Shown here: positions 1-5,051 of the stretch, piece by piece | Position numbering within the stretch: position 1 is the stretch's first letter | How the letters are laid out: every line of letters starts with the position of its first letter | NCBI GenBank assembly: GCA_958405355.1 | Contig: CATYEA010000157.1 | Span: 1-5,124 of the forward strand | Length of the DNA stretch: 5,124 nucleotides | Direction: 5' to 3' | Origin: an uncultured Lachnospiraceae bacterium | Lineage (GTDB): Bacteria; Bacillota; Clostridia; Lachnospirales; Lachnospiraceae | Program-made: the position numbers and the translations under genes | Notes under the pieces: generated by a model | What the model saw: only the letters and a program-made list of their open reading frames with translations | Databases searched by the model: none | Told to the model about the DNA's origin: nothing

Positions 1-804
1 ACCGAAAGCTTCAGCAAATATTTGTTGAAATACTGCCGGAATCTGGCCGATATTTGTAAAAATAATGAACAATGTTATCAGAAAATAAAAGCCAGCCATA
101 ATTGGTACGATGACATCCAGAACTTTTACCGTGGCATTTTTACGCAGTACAATGACGGCGGCAACAAATACAAGGAGGATCGTCGTATAAATCGGTGGAA
201 TCTGAAAGGCATTTGTAAAAGCAGACGAAACGGAGTTGCCGATGACCTGACTGATGCCGCACCAGCAGATCAGGCCGGAGAGGGCAAACAGAGAAGCGAT
301 GACGGACCGGTTTCGCTTGCTGTCTTTTTTTACAAAAAAGTGATGAATATAGTAGGCCGGGCCACCGCGATAGCCTCCGTAAAGAGGGTCTTTTTCTTTG
401 TAGATCTGTGCCAGAGTGGCTTCTACAAAAGCGGTGGAGGAGCCAAGCAGGGCAGTGACCCACATCCAGAAAACGGCTCCGGCGCCACCGGCCGAAATGG
501 CGGCTACAACTCCGACCAGATTACCCATGCCGACACGGGTCGCCGTGGATATGATGAGGGCCTGAACACCTGAAATCGAGTTCTTTTCTGAATTGCTCTT
601 CTTTTCTGTTGTGATTTTCAGCATTTCCGGAAAAAGACGAAATGGCAAAAATTTCGTCCGAAGTGTAAAATAAATTCCGGAAGGAATCAGGATAAGAACG
701 AGCAGAGACAGACCGACGGAACTCCCGCCGGGAAGAGGGAGGGTAATTAAATCGCCCCATAAAAACTGATATACAGCTTGAAAAATAGTTTTAAAGATAG
801 TCAT
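1..804 (-). CDS. Sodium:alanine/amino-acid symporter, AGCS family (3' end outside window)
   Basis: Integral membrane carrier expected to take up alanine, glycine or a related small amino acid together with Na+. The minus strand from the ATG at 804 is open for 268 codons to the window edge; family members are about 450 residues, so roughly 60% is present. Recognition rests on the AGCS signature at about residues 87-121 (TATRVGMGNLVGVVAAIS, then GGAGAVFWMW), followed by FVEATLAQIY (126-135) and GGYRGGPAYYI (143-153). Hydrophobic segments lie near 28-47, 94-121, 168-190, 205-222 and 228-252. The start is chosen because AAAAGGAAC sits about 6 bases upstream; an in-frame ATG six codons earlier would place that ribosome site inside the gene. 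It is divergent from a LysR-type gene that probably regulates it. One oddity is an alanine where most relatives have proline in the GGPGA motif. Family assignment is firm; the substrate is inferred. Confidence 0.93.
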   Translation of the reverse strand, partial: MTIFKTIFQAVYQFLWGDLITLPLPGGSSVGLSLLVLILIPSGIYFTLRTKFLPFRLFPEMLKITTEKKSNSEKNSISGVQALIISTATRVGMGNLVGVVAAISAGGAGAVFWMWVTALLGSSTAFVEATLAQIYKEKDPLYGGYRGGPAYYIHHFFVKKDSKRNRSVIASLFALSGLICWCGISQVIGNSVSSAFTNAFQIPPIYTTILLVFVAAVIVLRKNATVKVLDVIVPIMAGFYFLITLFIIFTNIGQIPAVFQQIFAEAFG

Positions 805-826
805 AATAATGTTCCTTTTCATTTGT

Positions 827-845
827 GAAATAGTATTTGTATTTC
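827..845. promoter_or_regulatory. Second inverted repeat, GAAATA-N7-TATTTC
   Basis: Perfect 6-bp arms at 827-832 and 840-845 make a 19-bp dyad. It lies just downstream of the predicted symporter transcription start and covers the weak -35 of the LysR-type gene. Its size fits a LysR-type site, but the function is inferred from position only. Confidence 0.35.
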
Positions 846-865
846 TTTGATATTTAGTATATATT
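837..865 (+). promoter_or_regulatory. Possible promoter for the LysR-type gene
   Basis: TTGTAT (837-842), a 17-base spacer and TATATT (860-865). The -10 is good but the -35 matches only three of six bases, so this is a weak candidate. It overlaps the opposing symporter promoter, a common layout for LysR-type regulators that repress their own gene. Confidence 0.4.
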
Positions 866-878
866 AGAAGCAAATATC
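849..878. promoter_or_regulatory. Inverted repeat, candidate LysR-type operator
   Basis: Perfect 7-bp arms GATATTT (849-855) and AAATATC (872-878) are separated by 16 bases. They flank the -10 boxes of both divergent promoters, so a protein bound here could act on both. The arms are AT-rich, so chance is possible. Confidence 0.4.
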
Positions 879-884
879 TGTAAA
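856..884 (-). promoter_or_regulatory. SigA-type promoter for the AGCS symporter
   Basis: Read on the minus strand: -35 TTTACA (884-879), a 17-base spacer, then -10 TATACT (861-856). Each box matches consensus at five of six positions. Transcription would begin near 849, leaving a leader of about 45 bases before the ATG at 804. The -10 overlaps the probable -10 of the divergent lysR-type gene. Confidence 0.7.
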
Positions 885-921
885 ATTGATAAAAACGATG
901 TTGAGGATTAAAAAAATAGAT

Positions 922-936
922 GGAGTGAGAGATTTG
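922..936 (+). promoter_or_regulatory. Ribosome binding site that selects a TTG start for the LysR-type gene
   Basis: GGAG (922-925) lies 8 bases before TTG (934-936). The earlier in-frame candidates, TTG at 886 and ATG at 898, have no recognisable ribosome site. Starting at 934 yields an N-terminus DIKNLNTFILVAE after the initiator, which is the usual beginning of LysR-family proteins. Confidence 0.7.
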
Positions 937-1845
937 GATATAAAAAATTTGAATACATTTATTCTGGTTGCTGAGATGAACAGTTTTACGAAAGCAGCGG
1001 AAAAACTGGGGTATTCCCAGTCGACCATCTCTTTTCAGATCAAACAGCTGGAACAGGAATTGAATTCCCAATTGTTTGAACGCATTAATCATACGGTGGC
1101 CCTCACGGAAAAGGGCCGGGAGGTATTGGAATATGCACATCAGATCAGCAAGCTGACACAGGAGTTAAAGTCCAGTGTGCGGGATGAAAAGGCCCTGAAA
1201 GGGCATGTTCGCCTCGCAATGGCAGATTCTCTGTGTCAGTCACTGTTGAGTGAACGTTTTTTGGATTTCAGAACCCAATATCCGGGTATTGCATTGAAAA
1301 TTATTGCAGCGGGAACAGAAGAAATGTTCCGGCTTATTAATCATAACGAGGTGGATGCCATTCTGACACTGGATAACCATATTTACAATACAGAATATGT
1401 GATCGTCAAAGAAGAAAAAGTAAAGATGAATTTTGTTGCGGCAGCGGACAGCCCATTGGCAGGAATGGGAGTGATTTCAGTCCGGGAACTGGTGCGCCAG
1501 CCATTTATTTTGACGGAAAAAGGGATGAGTTATCGACGGCTGATGGATGAGAAGCTGGCTGAAATGTCTATGGAAATCCATCCGGTCCTTGAAATTGGAA
1601 GTGCAGATTTAATTTGTTCGCTTGTGGAACAGGGGGCGGGAATTTCCTTTTTGCCTGATTATGTGACGGAACAGAAAGTCAGGGATGGAGGACTGGTTTA
1701 TTTGAAAGTCAGCAATTTTGAAATTGAAGTATGGAAACAACTTCTTTATCACCGGGACAAATGGGTTTCACCGCAGATGGATGCGGTGATGCGGTATTGC
1801 GTAGACAGAGAATTTACCGGGAGAATCGACACTTTACCTTATTAA
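934..1845 (+). CDS. LysR-type transcriptional regulator
   Basis: DNA-binding regulator of about 303 residues, the normal family length. The N-terminal winged helix-turn-helix covers about residues 2-60: NSFTKAAEKLGYSQSTISFQ (16-35) is the classic LysR helix-turn-helix, followed by a linker helix to about 88. The effector-binding domain runs from about 90 (GHVRLAMADSL) to 290, with the typical late motif VEQGAGISFLPDYV (231-244). The TTG start at 934 is preferred because of its ribosome site and the family-typical N-terminus; a longer reading from 886 adds 16 residues with no family match. It is divergent from the AGCS symporter gene and probably regulates it and itself; the co-inducer may be an amino acid, but this is inferred. 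The MATE gene behind it has its own promoter. No terminator was seen after this gene, so read-through is possible. Confidence 0.94.
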   Translation: MDIKNLNTFILVAEMNSFTKAAEKLGYSQSTISFQIKQLEQELNSQLFERINHTVALTEKGREVLEYAHQISKLTQELKSSVRDEKALKGHVRLAMADSLCQSLLSERFLDFRTQYPGIALKIIAAGTEEMFRLINHNEVDAILTLDNHIYNTEYVIVKEEKVKMNFVAAADSPLAGMGVISVRELVRQPFILTEKGMSYRRLMDEKLAEMSMEIHPVLEIGSADLICSLVEQGAGISFLPDYVTEQKVRDGGLVYLKVSNFEIEVWKQLLYHRDKWVSPQMDAVMRYCVDREFTGRIDTLPY

Positions 1846-1847
1846 TA

Positions 1848-1876
1848 TTGCCTGCCCGGATAAAATGTGATAAAAT
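1848..1876 (+). promoter_or_regulatory. Extended -10 promoter for the MATE transporter gene
   Basis: TTGCCT (1848-1853), 17 bases, then TAAAAT (1871-1876), preceded by TG at 1868-1869 in the extended -10 position. It starts only a few bases after the LysR stop codon. Transcription would begin near 1883. This also argues against a GTG start at 1867, which would fall inside the promoter. Confidence 0.7.
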
Positions 1877-1920
1877 CTACCACTGGATTTAATGAAATAG
1901 AACAGGTGGGAGATAGAGAA

Positions 1921-3288
1921 ATGAGTAAAGAGAATGGTTTGTCGGATGATTTTACCCAGGGCAGTATTGCGGGAAAGCTGCTGCGCTTTATGATACCGAT
2001 ACTGGGAGCTCTTGTGCTTCAGGCCATGTATGGTGCGGTGGATTTGCTTGTTGTAGGACAGTTTGGAACGGATGCGGGAATATCGGCGGTAGCTACAGGG
2101 AGTAATATCATCAACCTGGTCACCTTTGTGATCACAAGTCTGACCATGGGAGTAACGGTGGTGATCAGTCGGTTTTTAGGTGAGCGTAAGCCGGAACGCA
2201 TCGGTAAGGTGATTGGCGGAGCCGTCTGTTTTTTTGCTCTGTTATCTGTTGTCTTGATGATACTTTTACTGGCCTTTGCACCGGTCTTTTCTTCCTGGTT
2301 AAATGCACCGGAGGCGGCTTTTGATCTGACGGTGACTTATGTTCGTATTTGCGGTGCGGGAATCGTATTTGTGGTGGCCTATAATGTTATCAGCGGTATT
2401 TTCCGCGGCCTTGGAAATTCCAGACTGCCATTGATTTTCGTGGCTATTGCCTGTGTGACGAATATTTTCGGAGATTTGCTGTTTGTGGCTGTTTTTCATA
2501 TGAATGTGGCTGGAGCGGCTTTGGCAACGATTTTGGCTCAGGCGGTCAGCGTGGTTTTGTCGTGGATTATTATCTGCCGTCAAAATCTTCCCTTTACCAT
2601 GTCCAGGAAAGATATCGGCTTTCATCGGGAAATTCTATTCTTTTTACAGACAGGAGTGCCGATCGCTTTTCAGGAATTGCTGACCAATATTTCTTTTTTG
2701 ATTCTTTGTGCGATTGTTAATGGTATTGGCCTGGAGGCATCCTCGGGGTACGGTATTGCCCAGAAAGTTATTGCCTTTGTCATGCTCATACCGTCGTCAT
2801 TGATGCAGTCCATGTCGGCTTTTGTCGGACAGAATGTGGGCGCAGGCCGGGAAGACAGGGCGCGTAAAGCCATGTATACGGGGATGGCTATCGGTGCTTT
2901 TATCGGTATATTTATTTTTGCCACTGCCTTTTTCCGTGGCGATGTACCTTCGGCGCTGTTTACATCCAATCCGGAATACATTGCCAAATCTGCGGAATAC
3001 CTGAAAGGTTTTAGCCCGGAGGCTGTATTGACCTGTATTGTTTTCAGTTATATTGGATTTTTCAATGGTCATGGAAAAACGATGCCCGTCATGTTCCAGG
3101 GAATTACAGCATCGTTTCTGGTCCGAGTGCCATTGTCTTATTTGTTCAGCCTGAAACCGGGCGCTACACTGGTAGATATAGGTCTGGCAGTTCCGGCCGC
3201 CTCAGTTTATGGAATTCTATTTTTTACAGTGTGTTATATATTTCATTTGCGGTCTTATCAAAAAAAGATGAAAAAGGTGAAAAATTGA
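1921..3288 (+). CDS. MATE-family efflux transporter (multidrug/cation antiporter)
   Basis: Inner-membrane antiporter of 455 residues, the usual MATE length, expected to have 12 membrane helices in two homologous halves and to expel drugs or cationic metabolites in exchange for Na+ or H+. Visible family marks are MIPILGALVLQAMYGAVDLL (24-43) followed by VVGQFG in helix 1, FRGLGNSRLP (161-170) in the first half, FVGQNVGAGR (301-310) at the start of the second half, and the matching NGHGKTMP (382-389). The C-terminus is a short basic tail. The ATG at 1921 is chosen because GGGAG (1908-1912) lies 8 bases upstream; a longer frame from GTG 1867 overlaps the promoter. The gene has its own promoter and terminator, so it is probably a single-gene unit. 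The substrate cannot be read from sequence; NorM-, DinF- or MepA-like roles are all possible. Confidence 0.95.
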   Translation: MSKENGLSDDFTQGSIAGKLLRFMIPILGALVLQAMYGAVDLLVVGQFGTDAGISAVATGSNIINLVTFVITSLTMGVTVVISRFLGERKPERIGKVIGGAVCFFALLSVVLMILLLAFAPVFSSWLNAPEAAFDLTVTYVRICGAGIVFVVAYNVISGIFRGLGNSRLPLIFVAIACVTNIFGDLLFVAVFHMNVAGAALATILAQAVSVVLSWIIICRQNLPFTMSRKDIGFHREILFFLQTGVPIAFQELLTNISFLILCAIVNGIGLEASSGYGIAQKVIAFVMLIPSSLMQSMSAFVGQNVGAGREDRARKAMYTGMAIGAFIGIFIFATAFFRGDVPSALFTSNPEYIAKSAEYLKGFSPEAVLTCIVFSYIGFFNGHGKTMPVMFQGITASFLVRVPLSYLFSLKPGATLVDIGLAVPAASVYGILFFTVCYIFHLRSYQKKMKKVKN

Positions 3289-3291
3289 AAG

Positions 3292-3324
3292 AAAGGTTCT
3301 GTCTAATGGGCAGAATCTTTTTTT
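3292..3324 (+). terminator. Intrinsic terminator after the MATE gene
   Basis: The arms AAAGGTTCTG (3292-3301) and CAGAATCTTT (3311-3320) form a 10-bp stem with one G-U pair and a 9-base loop. A run of seven T residues covers 3318-3324. It begins 3 bases after the MATE stop codon and isolates that gene from the MarR unit. Confidence 0.88.
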
Positions 3325-3328
3325 GCAG

Positions 3329-3357
3329 TTGACAATCTGCATCCATAAAGTTATAAT
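3329..3357 (+). promoter_or_regulatory. Perfect-consensus SigA promoter of the MarR-permease operon
   Basis: TTGACA (3329-3334), exactly 17 bases, then TATAAT (3352-3357): both boxes match consensus fully. The start point should fall near 3364. The -35 begins only 4 bases after the T-run of the preceding terminator. Such a strong promoter next to a repressor gene suggests it is normally held off. Confidence 0.88.
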
Positions 3358-3358
3358 T

Positions 3359-3369
3359 AGAACTGTTCT
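3359..3369. promoter_or_regulatory. Candidate MarR operator at the transcription start
   Basis: AGAACTGTTCT is a perfect 5-bp inverted repeat around a central T (3364), directly behind the -10 box and centred on the expected start point. A repressor here would block initiation. A weaker partial dyad with TTCT and AGAA ends spans 3366-3387, reaching the ribosome site. Binding by the downstream MarR protein is inferred. Confidence 0.5.
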
Positions 3370-3397
3370 TAAAATAACTATTTAGAAGGAGGCTATT

Positions 3398-3832
3398 ATG
3401 GAAAACAACAGTTTCCTGATTTATGGAAAACATTTTCGACAGTTTTATCATCAGGAGTTTCAATCCTTGTGTACAGAATATGATTTATCCCAGCTTGAGA
3501 TAGATATTCTTTTATTCTTAAAAAATAATCCGTCCTTCAATACGGCAAGGGATATTTGTCTTATGAGGGGCTTTGCTAAATCGAATGTATCAAAGGCTTT
3601 GGAAACACTGAAGGCGAAGGGGTATATTTTTTCACAGGAAGATGCGGAAAGCCGTAAGGTTCATCGGTTATTTTTAAAGCCTGAGAAGGAAGCGGCGATT
3701 CAGAAATTATTAGAATGTCAGAAAAGCTGTTTCGCTGTGATGCTTCAGGGGTTTTCTGAAAAGGAGCTGGAGCTGTTCCGAAGTCTTATGCAGCGTGTCG
3801 ATGAAAATATGGTATGCCGATTAAAACAATAA
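3398..3832 (+). CDS. MarR-family transcriptional regulator
   Basis: Cytoplasmic winged-helix regulator of 144 residues, the normal MarR size, probably a dimer that represses transcription until a small ligand or oxidant is sensed. Residues 1-30 form an N-terminal helix; the helix-turn-helix spans about 48-77, with FAKSNVSKALETLKAKGYI (59-77) as recognition helix and turn into the wing. The wing includes EDAESRKVHRLFL (81-93), a variant of the family's D-x-R-D-x-R pattern keeping the basic residues R86, K87 and R90. The C-terminal helices (about 97-142) would dimerise. Cysteines at 25, 54, 111 and 140 are noted, without evidence that they sense oxidants. The start is secure: AGAAGGAGG (3384-3392) lies 5 bases before ATG. 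It is the first gene of a two-gene operon with the permease and probably represses its own strong promoter. Confidence 0.92.
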   Translation: MENNSFLIYGKHFRQFYHQEFQSLCTEYDLSQLEIDILLFLKNNPSFNTARDICLMRGFAKSNVSKALETLKAKGYIFSQEDAESRKVHRLFLKPEKEAAIQKLLECQKSCFAVMLQGFSEKELELFRSLMQRVDENMVCRLKQ

Positions 3833-3835
3833 GAG

Positions 3836-3850
3836 TAGGTGATGAGAGTG
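3836..3850 (+). promoter_or_regulatory. Ribosome binding site with alternative starts for the permease
   Basis: AGGTGAT (3837-3843) matches the 3' part of the full Shine-Dalgarno complement and has ideal spacing to GTG at 3848. ATG at 3842 overlaps it and would depend on AAGAG (3831-3835), which overlaps the MarR stop. GTG at 3839 is least likely. The choice changes only two to three residues. Confidence 0.5.
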
Positions 3851-4609
3851 CTTTTCAAATTGGTTGTGTGTTTTATTGCAGGAATAGGCGCCGGGCTGGG
3901 GACAGGATTTGCTGGAATGAGTGCAGCGGCGGTCATCAGTCCGATGCTGATTACATTTTTGGGGATGGAACCCTATATAGCTGTGGGCATTGCTCTGGCC
4001 AGTGATGTTTTAGCCAGTGCTGTGTCTGCTTATACATATGGAAAAAATAAAAATCTGGATATAAAAAACGGATTGGTCATGATGATATCTGTTCTTTGTT
4101 TTACGTTGGTGGGAAGTTATGTTTCAAGTCTTGTTCCGAGTACGACAATGGGCGGTTTTTCGACAGTGATGACTTTGATTTTAGGTATTAAATTCATCGT
4201 TCGTCCGGTAATGACGACGAAGTCTGCCCGTGAAGGTGTCAGCCGGAAGAAACAGATCATTCAATCGATTGTCAGCGGTATTCTTGTCGGATTTATCTGT
4301 GGTTTTGTCGGAGCGGGCGGCGGCATGATGATGCTGTTGATTTTAACCAGTGTTCTTGGATACGAATTAAAGACGGCCGTCGGTACCAGTGTGTTTATTA
4401 TGACTTTTACAGCCTTTACCGGTTCGGTCAGTCACTTTGCCATCGGCGGTATGCCGGATATGTTTTGCCTTATATGCTGTATATTGAGTACGCTGCTCTG
4501 GGCCCGGATCGCCGCAAAATTTGCGAATAAATCTTCACCGATTGTTTTGAACCGAGTGACAGGGGTAGTGCTGGCGGTACTTGGTGCAGCGATATTACTT
4601 GTAAAATGA
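3842..4609 (+). CDS. TauE/SafE-family (DUF81) anion permease
   Basis: Membrane protein of 255 residues, typical for the TauE/SafE family, whose studied members export or import sulfite, sulfoacetate or related sulfur-containing anions. It has about eight hydrophobic segments in two homologous halves. The second-half repeat GFICGFVGAGGGMMM (150-164) followed by KTAVGTSVFIM (177-187) is the clear family signature. The first-half counterpart, GIGAGLGTGFAGMSAAAVISP (14-34, segment interrupted here by description: glycine-rich then SAAA), leads to AVGIALASDV (47-56). The first copy lacks the triple glycine of the second. A polar loop at about 120-138 separates the halves. The gene starts 9 bases after the MarR stop and shares its promoter, so the permease is probably derepressed by the MarR ligand. 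ATG 3842 is used; GTG 3848 is a credible alternative. The substrate is not determined. Confidence 0.9.
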   Translation: MRVLFKLVVCFIAGIGAGLGTGFAGMSAAAVISPMLITFLGMEPYIAVGIALASDVLASAVSAYTYGKNKNLDIKNGLVMMISVLCFTLVGSYVSSLVPSTTMGGFSTVMTLILGIKFIVRPVMTTKSAREGVSRKKQIIQSIVSGILVGFICGFVGAGGGMMMLLILTSVLGYELKTAVGTSVFIMTFTAFTGSVSHFAIGGMPDMFCLICCILSTLLWARIAAKFANKSSPIVLNRVTGVVLAVLGAAILLVK

Positions 4610-4631
4610 TTTTTATAAAAAATCATTTTAC
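4601..4631 (+). terminator. Perfect 14-bp AT-rich dyad, probable terminator of the MarR-permease operon
   Basis: The arms GTAAAATGATTTTT (4601-4614) and its exact complement (4618-4631) enclose a 3-base loop. The 5' arm contains the permease stop codon TGA (4607-4609). There is no separate T-run after the stem on the plus strand, only the four T residues inside the 3' arm, so termination strength is uncertain. Because the dyad is symmetric it could act on either strand. Confidence 0.6.
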
Positions 4632-4634
4632 TAC

Positions 4635-4663
4635 TTGACAAATTTAAAGTATAGGTATAAAAT
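4635..4663 (+). promoter_or_regulatory. SigA promoter for the T-box/synthetase unit
   Basis: TTGACA (4635-4640), 17 bases, then TAAAAT (4658-4663), which matches the -10 consensus at five of six positions. An alternative TATAAA (4656-4661) would have a 15-base spacer. Transcription should begin near 4670, immediately before Stem I of the T-box. Confidence 0.8.
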
Positions 4664-4864
4664 TCTCAAAAAAGCGATGACGGAGAGAAGTACTGCAGAT
4701 TATCGTTCCCAGAGAGCGGGTGATGGTGAGATACCCGTAAAGTGAATTTGCAGGAATAACACTCTATCAGCTGCAAACTGAAAGTCTTTTGAGATTAGTA
4801 GGGGCGCCGTGAGCTGGACGTTAAAACAGCAGGTCATGAAGGTGACTGTTATTATGACAGTAAG

Positions 4865-4900
4865 TCAGGTGGTACCGCGGATATACACTGTTCGTCCTGA
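4865..4900 (+). promoter_or_regulatory. T-box antiterminator helix
   Basis: TCAGG (4865-4869) pairs with CCTGA (4896-4900), and GCG (4877-4879) with CGT (4893-4895), leaving the TGGTACC bulge at 4870-4876 to contact the tRNA 3' end. It shares bases 4893-4900 with the 5' arm of the terminator, so the two structures exclude each other. Confidence 0.85.
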
Positions 4901-4928
4901 AAGAAATTTCAGGATGAGCAGTTTTTTT
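4888..4928 (+). terminator. T-box regulated intrinsic terminator
   Basis: The arms 4888-4902 and 4907-4921 form a 15-bp stem with two G-U pairs, closed by a GAAA tetraloop (4903-4906) and followed by seven T residues (4922-4928). It forms when charged tRNA leaves the antiterminator unstable. Confidence 0.92.
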
Positions 4929-5051
4929 ATTTCATAAAATTTTTTGGGAAATAAAATTGTTCCGTCATGAACGCGCACATGAGGTCCGGCCCCACACAGT
5001 CCTTTTTTGAACACAGTCCAACAACGAACAGAGCAGAAAGGAAGAAGGAAA

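Larger units (their letters stand above)
4672..4928 (+). ncRNA. T-box riboswitch leader, probable asparagine (AAC) specifier
   Basis: A tRNA-sensing transcription-attenuation leader. Stem I: AGTA of the specifier-loop S-turn (4689-4692); helix CTGCAGATT (4693-4701) with AATTTGCAG (4745-4753); AGAGAG element (4711-4716); CGGGT/ACCCG apical helix (4717-4721, 4733-4737) around GGTGAGA. On the 3' side of the specifier loop, AAC (4758-4760) is followed by a purine and then CTCT, which pairs with AGAG (4684-4687); this placement makes AAC (Asn) the best specifier. A Stem III hairpin lies near 4826-4852. The T-box sequence AGGTGGTACCGCGG is at 4867-4880, with TGGT (4870-4873) facing the tRNA acceptor end. 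Uncharged tRNA would stabilise the antiterminator and allow expression of the synthetase gene. T-box identity is very strong; the amino acid assignment is moderately sure. Confidence 0.93.

Noticed and set aside
22..573. Plus-strand open frame of 183 codons opposite the symporter
   Set aside because: Low-complexity, charged peptide with no family features; the minus strand of the same region encodes a clear AGCS protein.
1817..1859. CCGGG and CCCGG inverted repeat at the end of the LysR-type gene as a terminator
   Set aside because: The arms are only 5 bp, separated by 33 bases and followed by no T-run; the second arm lies within the MATE promoter spacer.
1867..1920. GTG 1867 as the MATE start
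   Set aside because: It falls at the extended -10 promoter element and has no ribosome site, while ATG 1921 has both a good site and a family-typical N-terminus.
2299..3072. Open frames antisense to the MATE gene
   Set aside because: Shadow frames without ribosome sites or protein-family features, lying over a fully supported gene.
4994..5019. ACACAGTCC repeated twice, 17 bases apart, in the leader before the synthetase gene
   Set aside because: A single 9-bp direct repeat with no known role here; too little to call a binding site.
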